NCBI GenBank assembly: GCA_016292575.1
Contig: JAEDIH010000021.1
Location: forward strand, 1 to 18,431
Source of the DNA: Clostridiaceae bacterium
Lineage (GTDB): Bacteria; Bacillota; Clostridia; Oscillospirales; Acutalibacteraceae
Reading direction: 5' to 3'
DNA length: 18,431 bases
The notes beneath the pieces were generated by a model. The model did not search any database and was not told the origin of the DNA. It saw only the letters and a program-made list of their open reading frames with translations. This document shows positions 1 to 9,071 of the stretch, one piece after another. A program made the position numbers and the translations under genes. Position 1 is the stretch's first letter; every line of letters starts with the position of its first letter.

Positions 1-3000
1 TTGAAAAGCGATTTGATTGCATTAATAATCTTCATGAACCAGTCTGCTATCATCTTGAAGAACTTGATAAGACCGTTTGCCGCAACACCGTCCGAAGAAA
101 TGACGTCTCCGGTGTTCTCATCGGCAATTTCAAGAAGTCCTTGCATAACCTCCTTGGCTATCGGGTTATCAAGGTTGGTGAGCTTGTTGACAACCGTTTT
201 CCATTTGCCGTTGAGCTTATCATATGCTTCAACGCCCTTGTCTGAAGCAACGGCCGAACCGAATACATAATAATGTATACTCGTCATTACAACCTGAAGA
301 TTCAGGTTGCTTGCCGACCATTTTGCATAGGTCTGGAGAATGGAGTAAACAATCTCGTAATCCTCCGGCGACATCTGGAATTTCTGCTGCATGATATCCA
401 TAAGGATCTTTGCGTTTCCGTCAAGCGAGAGGAAGCGGAGAATGAGCCTCATCAGAATCGTGAGCATATCGGCATAGTCATATACTCCGGCGTAACGCAT
501 CGTATATGCCTGTCGACCGTTGAGCGATGTGAACGAAATGACCTCGCCCTGAGTAAGCTCGGCAACTGCGTCTCCGACCATCGTTGTGAACCTGAAGCCG
601 GTTGCGTCATTGATAAGGTCAATCAGCTTATTAAACAGGAACTCAAAGTTGATGGTTGCAAGATCCATACCGATAATCTCATAAAGATCAATCTTTCCGG
701 TTATCGGCTCAAGCGCGTCAAAGATTCTGTATACAGCGTGAAGAATGTTTCTGAAGCAGGTGTCAAGACCATTGCAGTTGATGAAGTAAATTACGGACGG
801 AAGCAGCTCAAAGAGCTCTCTCGGTGTGTCGTCCATAAGCTCGTCAACCATGTCAAGAAGCGGGGAAACAAGGTTTCTCAAAGCAGCCGACTTATCCGCA
901 GCGGCCGTTTTGCTGTAATCCTCGGGCTTGACGATGTTCGGTGCGTTGAAGGCCTCAAGAATGGGAACAATACCGAATGCATAGCCCTCTGCGCCGTAAA
1001 TTGCAAGCTGGTCTGTGTTGCCGCGTCTGTTTTCATCTGCTATTGAGTCTGCGTCAACAAAGAATGAATACTCTCTGTCACAGAAGAGCCACTGAATGAC
1101 GCGGGAAACAGGAGTAAGAACTTCAACAAGAGCGTTTTCAAAGCCCTTTCTGTCTCCGTTTTCAAAGCCCCAATCGTAATCATCGGTGTACTTATCCCAG
1201 GCGTGAAGGTCAACCTCCATCAATTCCTTGACAAAGCCGGCAATCGTTCCCTGCGGATCATACTGATCAAGCAGCGGCTTGAGGTTTGCAAGCGCACCGG
1301 TGATAAGCTTGATAACATCCTGGCTGTAAAGATAGCCGCCGATGAGCTGATGCATGAGATCTTTGAAGTTAAGAACCTTCTTGCCGTTGATGGTAAGACC
1401 TAACAGATAGATCATATCATCAATAAAGGAGTTGAGGTTGTTAACAAGCTGAAGAGCCTTTTCTCTTGTCCAAAGGAAACCATAGCCGCAGTCTCTGAAA
1501 ATTACGGACATTGTTAGAGCGCTGAGAACGGTTCCGGTGTTTGCATATTCGGTAAAGATCCAGCTGAAGTCCTGCATTTCAAATTCAAACTTCCAGAGAT
1601 TCATCATGTTGATGATACCCTCATAGTTCTTTTCACCGAAGATCTCGGAGAACTTATCCTTGTTCGCCGGGTCTTCAAGAATATCGAGAGCCACGCTCAA
1701 AATTATTGTGATGAACTCTGCTCTGTCCTCTTCGTCCGAATAGGTCATGTAATACGTATCGAAATCGCAGATAGAAGCGCTGTTATAGCAGATCTTTCCG
1801 AGGGTAAAGGTGTCGAAGAGATTTGTTATATATTCGTTAATCTTAATTCCGGCCTTTTCTTCAACAAGCTTGAAGATGTTTCTGAATGAAAGATCGTCAA
1901 GCGGAAGCTTGCTGAGCGAGGAGAGAGACATTTCCTCTCCGGTCTTTTCGCTGTAAAGCTCAAAGACTGCATTTGCCGGAGCGGCAATGTTATTGACCGC
2001 AAGGGTAAGTCCGTCGGAATTGACGAAATAGATAAGATTCGGAAGAAGGTCAATAATCTTATTGACCGCAACATCGGAATCTCCGTCGCTTACGATATCA
2101 ATTACTCTCGCAATGAGTGAGGTAAACATATCGTTAACAAGGCTTCTGATGTCATTTCCGTAGCTGTCGGCGCTCTTGAGGTTCTTGCAGCCAAGGGCTT
2201 CAAGCAGCGGAAGCAAACCTGTGGCGTAGCCGTTTGCGCCGGAGATGGAGATAAGGCTGTCTCTTCTTGATTTAACGCTTCCCGTTGTGTTGAAATACTC
2301 TATTGAGTCGTCAAGAAGGAGCCAGGAAAGGAGTCTGTCAACCGGAGCGATAATATCGGAAAGTGCAAGAGCAAAGCTTTCGCTGTCTGTCACTGCTCTT
2401 CTGACAAGTCCGGTCGGTGTGCCGAGATCGACAACGTTTCCGTCTTCATCAAGTACCGATTTATAATAGACAACTTTATCGCCGCTCTTGACGCAGTTGT
2501 TTGCGTCATAAACGCTTGCGTCAAGGCTGAGAACGCCGTCAGCCCAGAAGATGAGATCCTTGAACTTTGCAATCTGTTCACCGTTAAGTGCGTTTCCGAT
2601 TGCGAAGACGATCTTATCGATTGTTTCATCGGTGAGATAGCCGTTTACAAGACCGGAAAGAAGCTCGCCGAGCGACTTGTATTCCGAATTCATATCTGCA
2701 AGAACGGTGTTGATCATCTCGTTGAGATAATTTGCAAGATAATCAGCCGTTCCCTCGGTCCAGTTGTTGGTGTCGTATGTTTCGAGATACTTGATATCGT
2801 TTTCTCTGTAATCATCGCAAAGGACGCTGCCCTCTGCCTTGATCTTTTGGAGAAGCTCAGCCTTTTCCGCGGCAGAAGCCTTATCGGAAAGAATGTATGC
2901 CCAATCGAAGCCGAGGTCTTCGTTTACCGGAAGACCGTAAACGGTTTTCACTGCCGTTTCAACAATTCCGTTTGAATTTGCAAAGGCGTCAATAATCTCC

Positions 3001-6000
3001 GCGTTGCTTGAGAACATTACCGCTTCAAGAGCGAATGAAACGATTGAAGTGAACGCATCCGCGCCGGAGATTGTGATCTCATAATACTTCTTGGCATTTC
3101 CGTTTTCGTCAAGAGCCTTGGAGGTCTTTTCCGTTCTGAGGAATGCAAGGTCGTCAATCGCAGCAGCGGTGACTGTGTGGAGATCAAGGAACTTTCTTGT
3201 TCCGTCCTTTGATACGGAAATGATCACGCCTGCAAGCTTCATAACGGCTTCAAGCGAAAGGTCTTTAATTGAAAGACTTGCTTTCCTGAGCTCAAGAGCC
3301 TTTTCCATGTGATCTGCGCTTGCATATCCGCCAATGCTGTAGGTAAATTCGCAAACAAGATCATTGATTATTGCGTCAAGATCAAGACTTACAAGCGGAC
3401 GAACGATATCAATAAGAACCATTATCGGATGTGCGATATCGTTAAGGACAACGCCGAGACCGTTGCTTGAAAGGAAGTAGAGAACCTGAATCACAAGCTG
3501 CATAAGCTCGGCAACCGGGTGTTCGCTTTCAATAATCGAGTAAATCTTTTCAATGAGAAGGCTTGCGCTGTAGGTAAACGCTGCAGTGCTTCCGCCCGGA
3601 TATGAATTGAACTGGCTTTGAGTGAGGATTGAAGCGTTGTCAACACCGAGCGATTCAAGAAGCGGAATAATGGCTGTGCTGTAGCCCTCGGTACCCTTAA
3701 CGGTAACAACGCTTCCGGTCGATGCAGTCGCCTTGTTGTATTCAAGAACCTTGAGGTCCTTTCCGGCAAGGACTGCATCGGTGACCTTTGAAAGCGGAGA
3801 AAGAACATAGCCGAGAGCGGCAAGAACGTCTTTATAGGTCTTGACGTCTTTTCCGTTATAGACCCATGAATATGTTCCGTCCTCATTAGCTTTTCCGGTG
3901 AGAAGCGGGAAGTTCTTGCTTGCGGGTGCGCTCGCCTCGGTGAAGAGGTATCCGTAGTCGTTGCCCCACTGAGTGAGGTCAAGTCCAACGAGCTTTTTGA
4001 CGAGAGCCGAAACATCGTCGGTCATTCCCGAGCCGAGTCCGGACAGAACCTTGACAAGTGCGCTGAGAATGTCTCCGTCTACTATATCGTCAAAGTTTTT
4101 CTTGAGCCACTGCGAAATATTCTCTGCTTCGCCGAGATCAAGACCGAGAGTTTCAATGAGAGAATTTGCAACATCGTCAATATCGTTGACAGCCGTTGTT
4201 GCAAAGTCCTGAGTCCATTCGTTGTCATACTCAAGGTACGGAATCTCGGAATAGGACGAGGTTTCGCCGGTCATCTTGACACTCGACTTCCAATTCATGT
4301 CAACCGTTGAATATTTATTCTCAGGTGTGATGAGCTCAGCAAGAATTACAAGGAGATCGTTCTGATCAATGTTCTTTCTGATCTTATCAATGTCAAGCTT
4401 ACCGTCGGTGACAATGTCGTTGATTATTGCTTTGTCAAGGTCAATGTTTCCGAGATTGATTCCGGCAACGCTTTCCTTGACCGAGTCATAGGAAACGCCG
4501 ACCATTGAAAGGATAGCATTGAACGAATCGTTGTCGCCCATGAAGCCGAAAACAGTCTTGAGGAGATAATAGAATACGTCCGAGGTGTCGGCGCTTACAA
4601 AGTAATATTCGCCCGTTTTAAGAGTGTTGAACCTTGAATAGTATTTCTGATCTCTGATGGTTCCGGTCTTCTTTTCAAGAACTCCGAGGGAGGCAAGCTC
4701 GTCAAAATCAATGAGTTCCGTCTTAATCTTATAGAGCTGTTCGTCCGTGCCCTTCTTGTTGATATTTTCAACAAAGAACTTGACGATGCTTGAGAGCTTA
4801 TTCACGTTGAAGCCGAGTGTCTCTTCGGTAATAAACATATCAAGAATATCTTTGATGTTCATATGCCTGAGCAGGTCGTAAATACCAACAACAGGATTTG
4901 CGACCGACCAATTCTGTTTGAAGTCACACTCGCCGCCAAACACGCCTGCAACGGTGTTGCAAAGATCCGAAATTCCGTTAACAAAATTCGCGAGCACATG
5001 AGCAATCAAATCGGCGGCATCCATGACACCGCTTGCCATTCCGAGAAGCGACTGAACGCTAATCTTGTCAAGAACAGTGTCAAACAGAAGCTTGAACAGC
5101 GGCTGAAGCGCAAGGAAGGTTGCGGTTTTTGCCACCCACTGTGCATACTTGCTGGGTCTGAGCCAGTCATACCAGTGCTTCATAATGCTGTCAACAATCT
5201 TCCTCATGCAGTTGAAAACAATGCTTTCCCAGTCGAAGTTGAAGTCGATGTCAATAAGTGCGTCAACACTCGTTTCAATATCAGTAAGGTCAAGCGCCAT
5301 GCCGTTTTCAAGGAAGAGAGCAAGGTTCGGAAGAATGCTGAGAACCTTCTGAAGCGGATGCGCAGCAAGCTGCTCAACAAGAGTCATTACCGGGTCAAGA
5401 ATCTTGTCAACAGCGTTCTTTGCGTTTGCATATTTGTCATTTCCGCTGCTGTAGTTAATGTTTGTGTCTGCGTCGAACTTATATTCGAGGTCTTTTTCGT
5501 ATTCAAAATCGCTGACTCCGAGAGCCTGAAAAATCGGAACAAGAACGTCCTGATAAAGATTGAACGAACCAAGCTCGAGGTCAAGGCCGAGAGTTAAATC
5601 AAGGGTAAGGAAGATGCTCCAGAGGAGATTGAGGTCACCGTCGATTGAGCCGAGCTTTTTGAAGCTAATAAGCTCGTTGAGGTTAATTTTTTCTGCAAAG
5701 AGAATTTCGATGAAAGGATCAATGCAGGAAAGAATTACGGAAAGAACCTCTTTGAAATCCTCAAAGCTGTTAATACCCCAATCAAAGCCGAGGTCTCCTT
5801 CAAGGTCGTCACCGAGAAGAGCCTTCCAGCTAAGGCCGGCATTATTGAGCTTGTTGATAATTTTTGTATACTTTCCGCTGCTGTTCGCTTCGGCGAGACG
5901 GGCCGCAACCTGTCTGGGATAGAACGAGAAGTTGGCGTTGTTAAAGAGCGTTTCAAAGGAAACCGATCTGCCTTTGCCGTTAACATAAAGCGTTGCATAG

Positions 6001-8783
6001 CTGTCTCCGGCAAGTGCCTGCGAAAGAAGATTGCCCCATGTTCCGTTGAGACCTTTCTCTTCGAAGAGACCCTCAATCAGTTCGTCAACGTCAACTTTAT
6101 ATGTATCATTGCCGTTTGCAGTGATTCCGTAATAGGCGCCGTCAACCATATCCGGAAGGTCTTCCTCAACGAACTTGATAATGGTTGGGAAAACGGATTC
6201 AACGAGCATATTGATCATATCGCTCGTGAGAACCTTGTCAAGGAAAAGGTACATGACAAAGTCATAAATCGTGATAACGCCGTCACCGTTTCTGTCGGGG
6301 ATATTCTCGCCCTTTCCGAGACCGAGAATGTCAACAAACTCCGGCGAGGTGCAGAGACCGTCAATGGTGTTTATAATCTTCTGAATGGTTTCGTCATAAA
6401 CATAAACGTCATCGGCGTCCTTGTTTTCGTCCCTTGCAATATCATCGGACGTTGCTTCGCGTTTTGCGTAGTATGTTTTTCCGTTGTCATCATAGGTTGT
6501 CTGCTGATAGTTTGTGAAAACAGCTTCCCTGAGCTTGTTGATTTCAGCACGAATCTTGTCAAGCATGAGGAATTTGATAATTCTCTTTTCCTTTACGCTC
6601 TTTGAAGAAAGCGACTGTGAGCCGTTCCAGACCGCGTTGGCGGCAGCGGCAAAACCGTTGATGTCATCTTCAGGGTAAAGGTGGGCAAGGAGAACCTCTT
6701 CAACCGCCTTGATATTAACCTTCAATTCGGCAAGTTTCTTCTCGTCAATCTTAACATTTCCGCCGTTGTAGCCCTCGGGATATACAGCGGCAAGCTGACT
6801 GTCAATCAATTCTTCTGCAAGCTTTTCAATATGAGCGTTGCAATTGTTCTTGTATGCAGCAACATTTTGATACTCGCGGAAATAATTTTTGGAAACCGGG
6901 TATTTGCAATCAATATAAGTTTTAATATATTCCGTAAAAATTGATTCATCGCCGTTAACCTGCTCGTAATAAGAACCGCTTCTGTCAATAACCGGCGTTC
7001 CGGCATCGGTTGTAAGCTTACCGACAAGAGCATTTGCGTTGACATCCTTGGCTGTAAGAGCAAGAATGGAATCTTTGAAAAGAGCAAGCGACTCGTCCTG
7101 AGCGGCGCAGGAGCTCATCTCCTTGCGCATATTGAGAACGGAGTGGATTCCGTTTGCATCGCCGGCTTCATCCTCGTCCTGTGCGGTAATGAAAGCCTTG
7201 AGAGTGTCGAGCCAGCCCTGGTCGCAGCCGGCAACAGCGGTACCGTCCTCGTTAATAAGGCAGCCGTATGCACCTGCGAACCACTGGTAATTCTGGGTGA
7301 TTTCGGCAACGGTCATGTGAGAGCAGAACGCTTTACCGCAGGCTGCACAGTCATTACTTCCAAGCTTGTCGCTGTGGATGCAGTTGCTTGACGGAACAGT
7401 CTTTTCGCAGACAGTACATTTTCCGTCAGTGCCGGGAGTGCAGTCCTTGCCGAAGCAGAAGCCGCAAACGTCGCACTTTCCGTCGGGAGCAGTGTGATTA
7501 ATGCAGGTGCACTCGCCGCAGTTGTCGCACTTATTGTCGTTGTCAGCGTCAACATGTTCTGTGCAGATTACTTTTCCGCAAACATCACACTTGCCGTCCG
7601 GAATTTCCTTGGTTTCATCTTCCGGATTCTTTGCGCCGGTTTCATCAACGCACTTTATGCATTCGTCGCAAACATCGCATTTGCCGTCTGCTCCGAGAAT
7701 TTTTGTTGCGTTATTGAGCAAATCCCTATGACCCATGCACTTTCCGCAGACATCGCATTTTCCGTCAGAAATTGCAACATTGTCATTTCCGAAGGCGCCG
7801 GTCTTGTCAACGCACTTTATGCATGAACCGCAGATTGTGCACTTGTCTGCGCCGGCAACGTCCGCGCAATCGGCAACGCACTTTGAGCAGAAATCGCAGA
7901 TCTTATCGTTATTTTTATCGGTATGACCGCCAACGCAGGTTCCGCAGCCGTCGCACTTTCCGTCGGCATAGGAATGGGGATCGGCTGTTGCAACTTCAAG
8001 GTCGTCGTGCATTTCCTTTCCGCACTTATCGCAGAAGCCGTCACCGTCAACGTAGTATGACGCATACTCATAATATTTGCCTGTTTCCGTCTTTGTTTCA
8101 ACAGAGCCGTCTTCTTTAACAACATCGTAGGTGTATTCATACTCAACCTCTGTGCAAGCCCAGTCGCCGACCTTACCGCTGTCGATATCCTCTTGAGTGT
8201 AGGTCATGAGCGTTCCGTCTGCGCAGCCGTCAAGGCAGTAGCCGCAGGTGTCGCAGATAAGGTCATAGTCATTATCAACGCAGGTTGAATAGTTCTTTGC
8301 GCCATAATAAATATGCTGCTTTCCGTTTTTATCCGTGAAAGCCTTTGAAACGTTCGAGTTGTTCTCACGTCTGAAATTGACAATGCTTACGATGGTTGCA
8401 ACATCGAAATCGTCAAACTCGGTTTTTTCCTCCTCAGGGCTTCTGGCCGGAGCTTTGGCTTTAGCTTGAGACTGAAGCTTCGCTTCCATTGCAAGGCCGG
8501 CGTCGCTGTTTGCAAAGTCTTCAAGCTCTCCGGCGTCCATCGAGCCGTCCTCCGGCTCATAGACAAACGTGTCGCCATCAATTTCAACGGCTATGCTTTT
8601 GATAACCTTTTCGGTGTTTTCGTTTTCATCGGGTTCAACGGTTTCTTCGGTAACGGTTTCCGGCATTTCTACCGATGCAAGCGCAGAAAACGGGATTGCC
8701 GTTATGAGCATTGCAAGGCAGAGAATGAGCGAAAGAGCCTTTTTGAACGCTGAATGCGATGAAGACCGGTGTTCATTCTTCAT
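1..8783 (-). CDS. Giant secreted protein with CxxC array and four helical repeats (3' end outside window)
   Basis: One frame stays open from an ATG at 8783 to the window edge, giving at least 2927 residues. I checked that motifs at 6296, 5528, 3686, 2240, 986 and 5 share the start's frame. AGGAGG lies 7 nt before the ATG. Residues 1-36 are a signal peptide (basic start, hydrophobic core, ALA|S cleavage site). An acidic linker follows, then a Cys-rich array at 168-488 with DGKCDVCG-type modules. A helix-rich part follows, with an EF-hand/dockerin-like loop DRNGDGVITIYD at 830-841. Four degenerate repeats sit around residues 1080, 1700, 2190 and 2600, marked by GYATGLLPLLEALG-like and LLPNLIYFVNSDGL-like motifs. 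The last visible residues are an amphipathic helix (ADWFMKIINAIKSLF). No LPxTG or catalytic domain is visible. It is probably exported and surface-associated, possibly binding metal through Cys and Ca2+ through the loop. The family is not recognised and the function is unknown. Only 19 nt separate it from the 50-residue gene upstream, so the two are probably cotranscribed. Confidence 0.93.
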   Translation of the reverse strand, partial: MKNEHRSSSHSAFKKALSLILCLAMLITAIPFSALASVEMPETVTEETVEPDENENTEKVIKSIAVEIDGDTFVYEPEDGSMDAGELEDFANSDAGLAMEAKLQSQAKAKAPARSPEEEKTEFDDFDVATIVSIVNFRRENNSNVSKAFTDKNGKQHIYYGAKNYSTCVDNDYDLICDTCGYCLDGCADGTLMTYTQEDIDSGKVGDWACTEVEYEYTYDVVKEDGSVETKTETGKYYEYASYYVDGDGFCDKCGKEMHDDLEVATADPHSYADGKCDGCGTCVGGHTDKNNDKICDFCSKCVADCADVAGADKCTICGSCIKCVDKTGAFGNDNVAISDGKCDVCGKCMGHRDLLNNATKILGADGKCDVCDECIKCVDETGAKNPEDETKEIPDGKCDVCGKVICTEHVDADNDNKCDNCGECTCINHTAPDGKCDVCGFCFGKDCTPGTDGKCTVCEKTVPSSNCIHSDKLGSNDCAACGKAFCSHMTVAEITQNYQWFAGAYGCLINEDGTAVAGCDQGWLDTLKAFITAQDEDEAGDANGIHSVLNMRKEMSSCAAQDESLALFKDSILALTAKDVNANALVGKLTTDAGTPVIDRSGSYYEQVNGDESIFTEYIKTYIDCKYPVSKNYFREYQNVAAYKNNCNAHIEKLAEELIDSQLAAVYPEGYNGGNVKIDEKKLAELKVNIKAVEEVLLAHLYPEDDINGFAAAANAVWNGSQSLSSKSVKEKRIIKFLMLDKIRAEINKLREAVFTNYQQTTYDDNGKTYYAKREATSDDIARDENKDADDVYVYDETIQKIINTIDGLCTSPEFVDILGLGKGENIPDRNGDGVITIYDFVMYLFLDKVLTSDMINMLVESVFPTIIKFVEEDLPDMVDGAYYGITANGNDTYKVDVDELIEGLFEEKGLNGTWGNLLSQALAGDSYATLYVNGKGRSVSFETLFNNANFSFYPRQVAARLAEANSSGKYTKIINKLNNAGLSWKALLGDDLEGDLGFDWGINSFEDFKEVLSVILSCIDPFIEILFAEKINLNELISFKKLGSIDGDLNLLWSIFLTLDLTLGLDLELGSFNLYQDVLVPIFQALGVSDFEYEKDLEYKFDADTNINYSSGNDKYANAKNAVDKILDPVMTLVEQLAAHPLQKVLSILPNLALFLENGMALDLTDIETSVDALIDIDFNFDWESIVFNCMRKIVDSIMKHWYDWLRPSKYAQWVAKTATFLALQPLFKLLFDTVLDKISVQSLLGMASGVMDAADLIAHVLANFVNGISDLCNTVAGVFGGECDFKQNWSVANPVVGIYDLLRHMNIKDILDMFITEETLGFNVNKLSSIVKFFVENINKKGTDEQLYKIKTELIDFDELASLGVLEKKTGTIRDQKYYSRFNTLKTGEYYFVSADTSDVFYYLLKTVFGFMGDNDSFNAILSMVGVSYDSVKESVAGINLGNIDLDKAIINDIVTDGKLDIDKIRKNIDQNDLLVILAELITPENKYSTVDMNWKSSVKMTGETSSYSEIPYLEYDNEWTQDFATTAVNDIDDVANSLIETLGLDLGEAENISQWLKKNFDDIVDGDILSALVKVLSGLGSGMTDDVSALVKKLVGLDLTQWGNDYGYLFTEASAPASKNFPLLTGKANEDGTYSWVYNGKDVKTYKDVLAALGYVLSPLSKVTDAVLAGKDLKVLEYNKATASTGSVVTVKGTEGYSTAIIPLLESLGVDNASILTQSQFNSYPGGSTAAFTYSASLLIEKIYSIIESEHPVAELMQLVIQVLYFLSSNGLGVVLNDIAHPIMVLIDIVRPLVSLDLDAIINDLVCEFTYSIGGYASADHMEKALELRKASLSIKDLSLEAVMKLAGVIISVSKDGTRKFLDLHTVTAAAIDDLAFLRTEKTSKALDENGNAKKYYEITISGADAFTSIVSFALEAVMFSSNAEIIDAFANSNGIVETAVKTVYGLPVNEDLGFDWAYILSDKASAAEKAELLQKIKAEGSVLCDDYRENDIKYLETYDTNNWTEGTADYLANYLNEMINTVLADMNSEYKSLGELLSGLVNGYLTDETIDKIVFAIGNALNGEQIAKFKDLIFWADGVLSLDASVYDANNCVKSGDKVVYYKSVLDEDGNVVDLGTPTGLVRRAVTDSESFALALSDIIAPVDRLLSWLLLDDSIEYFNTTGSVKSRRDSLISISGANGYATGLLPLLEALGCKNLKSADSYGNDIRSLVNDMFTSLIARVIDIVSDGDSDVAVNKIIDLLPNLIYFVNSDGLTLAVNNIAAPANAVFELYSEKTGEEMSLSSLSKLPLDDLSFRNIFKLVEEKAGIKINEYITNLFDTFTLGKICYNSASICDFDTYYMTYSDEEDRAEFITIILSVALDILEDPANKDKFSEIFGEKNYEGIINMMNLWKFEFEMQDFSWIFTEYANTGTVLSALTMSVIFRDCGYGFLWTREKALQLVNNLNSFIDDMIYLLGLTINGKKVLNFKDLMHQLIGGYLYSQDVIKLITGALANLKPLLDQYDPQGTIAGFVKELMEVDLHAWDKYTDDYDWGFENGDRKGFENALVEVLTPVSRVIQWLFCDREYSFFVDADSIADENRRGNTDQLAIYGAEGYAFGIVPILEAFNAPNIVKPEDYSKTAAADKSAALRNLVSPLLDMVDELMDDTPRELFELLPSVIYFINCNGLDTCFRNILHAVYRIFDALEPITGKIDLYEIIGMDLATINFEFLFNKLIDLINDATGFRFTTMVGDAVAELTQGEVISFTSLNGRQAYTMRYAGVYDYADMLTILMRLILRFLSLDGNAKILMDIMQQKFQMSPEDYEIVYSILQTYAKWSASNLNLQVVMTSIHYYVFGSAVASDKGVEAYDKLNGKWKTVVNKLTNLDNPIAKEVMQGLLEIADENTGDVISSDGVAANGLIKFFKMIADWFMKIINAIKSLF

Positions 8784-8790
8784 TATTTTT

Positions 8791-8796
8791 CCTCCT
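8791..8796 (-). promoter_or_regulatory. Ribosome binding site of the giant gene
   Basis: AGGAGG on the minus strand with a 7-nt spacer to the ATG at 8783. This near-perfect site fixes the start of the giant frame, and the signal peptide begins right at this codon. It lies in the 19-nt gap after the upstream 50-residue gene. Confidence 0.85.
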
Positions 8797-8802
8797 TTAA
8801 AA

Positions 8803-8955
8803 TTATCCAAGTGCTTTGTGTGCCTCAATCGAATGCACGATCGGGTGTAAAATTGCAACGAACCAGTTCAGAATGAAATAATTGTTCTTTGTTTCATCGA
8901 ACCAGTTGCACATTGAGCAGCGAAAGCCGCCCATGTAGAGTTCATCGTTTTCCAT
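8803..8955 (-). CDS. 50-residue peptide with CxxC motif and hydrophobic C-terminal half
   Basis: The start chosen is the ATG at 8955 because AGGAG lies 7 nt upstream. A longer reading from 9024 would begin inside the hairpin region without a comparable site. The peptide has an acidic start (MENDELYMGG), a CSMC pair at residues 13-16, and a long hydrophobic/aromatic stretch from about 26 to 42 (YFILNWFVAILHPIV) containing a Pro and His residues. It ends in a short polar tail. There is no classical signal peptide. It could be a membrane-inserted or membrane-surface peptide, or a metal- or redox-active peptide through its two Cys. Neither role is shown by the sequence. It directly precedes the giant secreted gene by 19 nt, so translation of the two may be linked. 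No family is recognised. Confidence rests on the ribosome site, the tight spacing and the non-random composition. Confidence 0.65.
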   Translation of the reverse strand: MENDELYMGGFRCSMCNWFDETKNNYFILNWFVAILHPIVHSIEAHKALG

Positions 8956-9022
8956 GGCAATTCTCCTTTTGTTAAATTTTCGAAGCGACTGCATATTTTC
9001 GAATTCGCTCCTTGAACAACAC

Positions 9023-9050
9023 AAGCTGCGGCAGAATGCTGCCGCAGCTT
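9023..9050 (-). terminator. 12-bp perfect hairpin after the 40-residue peptide gene
   Basis: AAGCTGCGGCAG and its exact complement flank a 4-nt loop. The hairpin lies 21 nt after the stop of the 40-residue gene. On the minus strand it is followed by a T-rich but interrupted tract (GTGTTGTT). It could be an intrinsic terminator, or a leaky one that lowers expression of the two downstream genes relative to the peptide. It could also protect the mRNA 3' end. The weak T-tract keeps the terminator call tentative. Confidence 0.55.
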
Positions 9051-9071
9051 TATGATTCCAAAAATTAAAGC

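Noticed and set aside
273..1046. Plus-strand frame of 257 residues
   Set aside because: It lies antisense to the giant protein, in the region of its conserved repeat motifs. It shows no coherent domain, no ribosome site and a His/Val/Cys-skewed composition, so it is a codon-bias shadow.
4863..5597. Plus-strand frame of 244 residues
   Set aside because: Antisense to the giant protein through a repeat unit with matching motifs in the sense frame. No family resemblance and no ribosome site.
6261..6296. Dockerin domain, hence a cellulosome component
   Set aside because: Only one Ca2+ loop was found. Dockerins need two, and no cohesin or glycoside hydrolase domain is visible.
7501..8146. Overlapping small frames on both strands
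   Set aside because: They are other-frame readings of the CxxC array, whose own repetition makes stop-poor frames.
8956..9022. Separate promoter for the 50-residue and giant genes
   Set aside because: The best pair is TTGTTC and TATGCA with 18 nt between them, and the -10 match is poor. Not strong enough to list.
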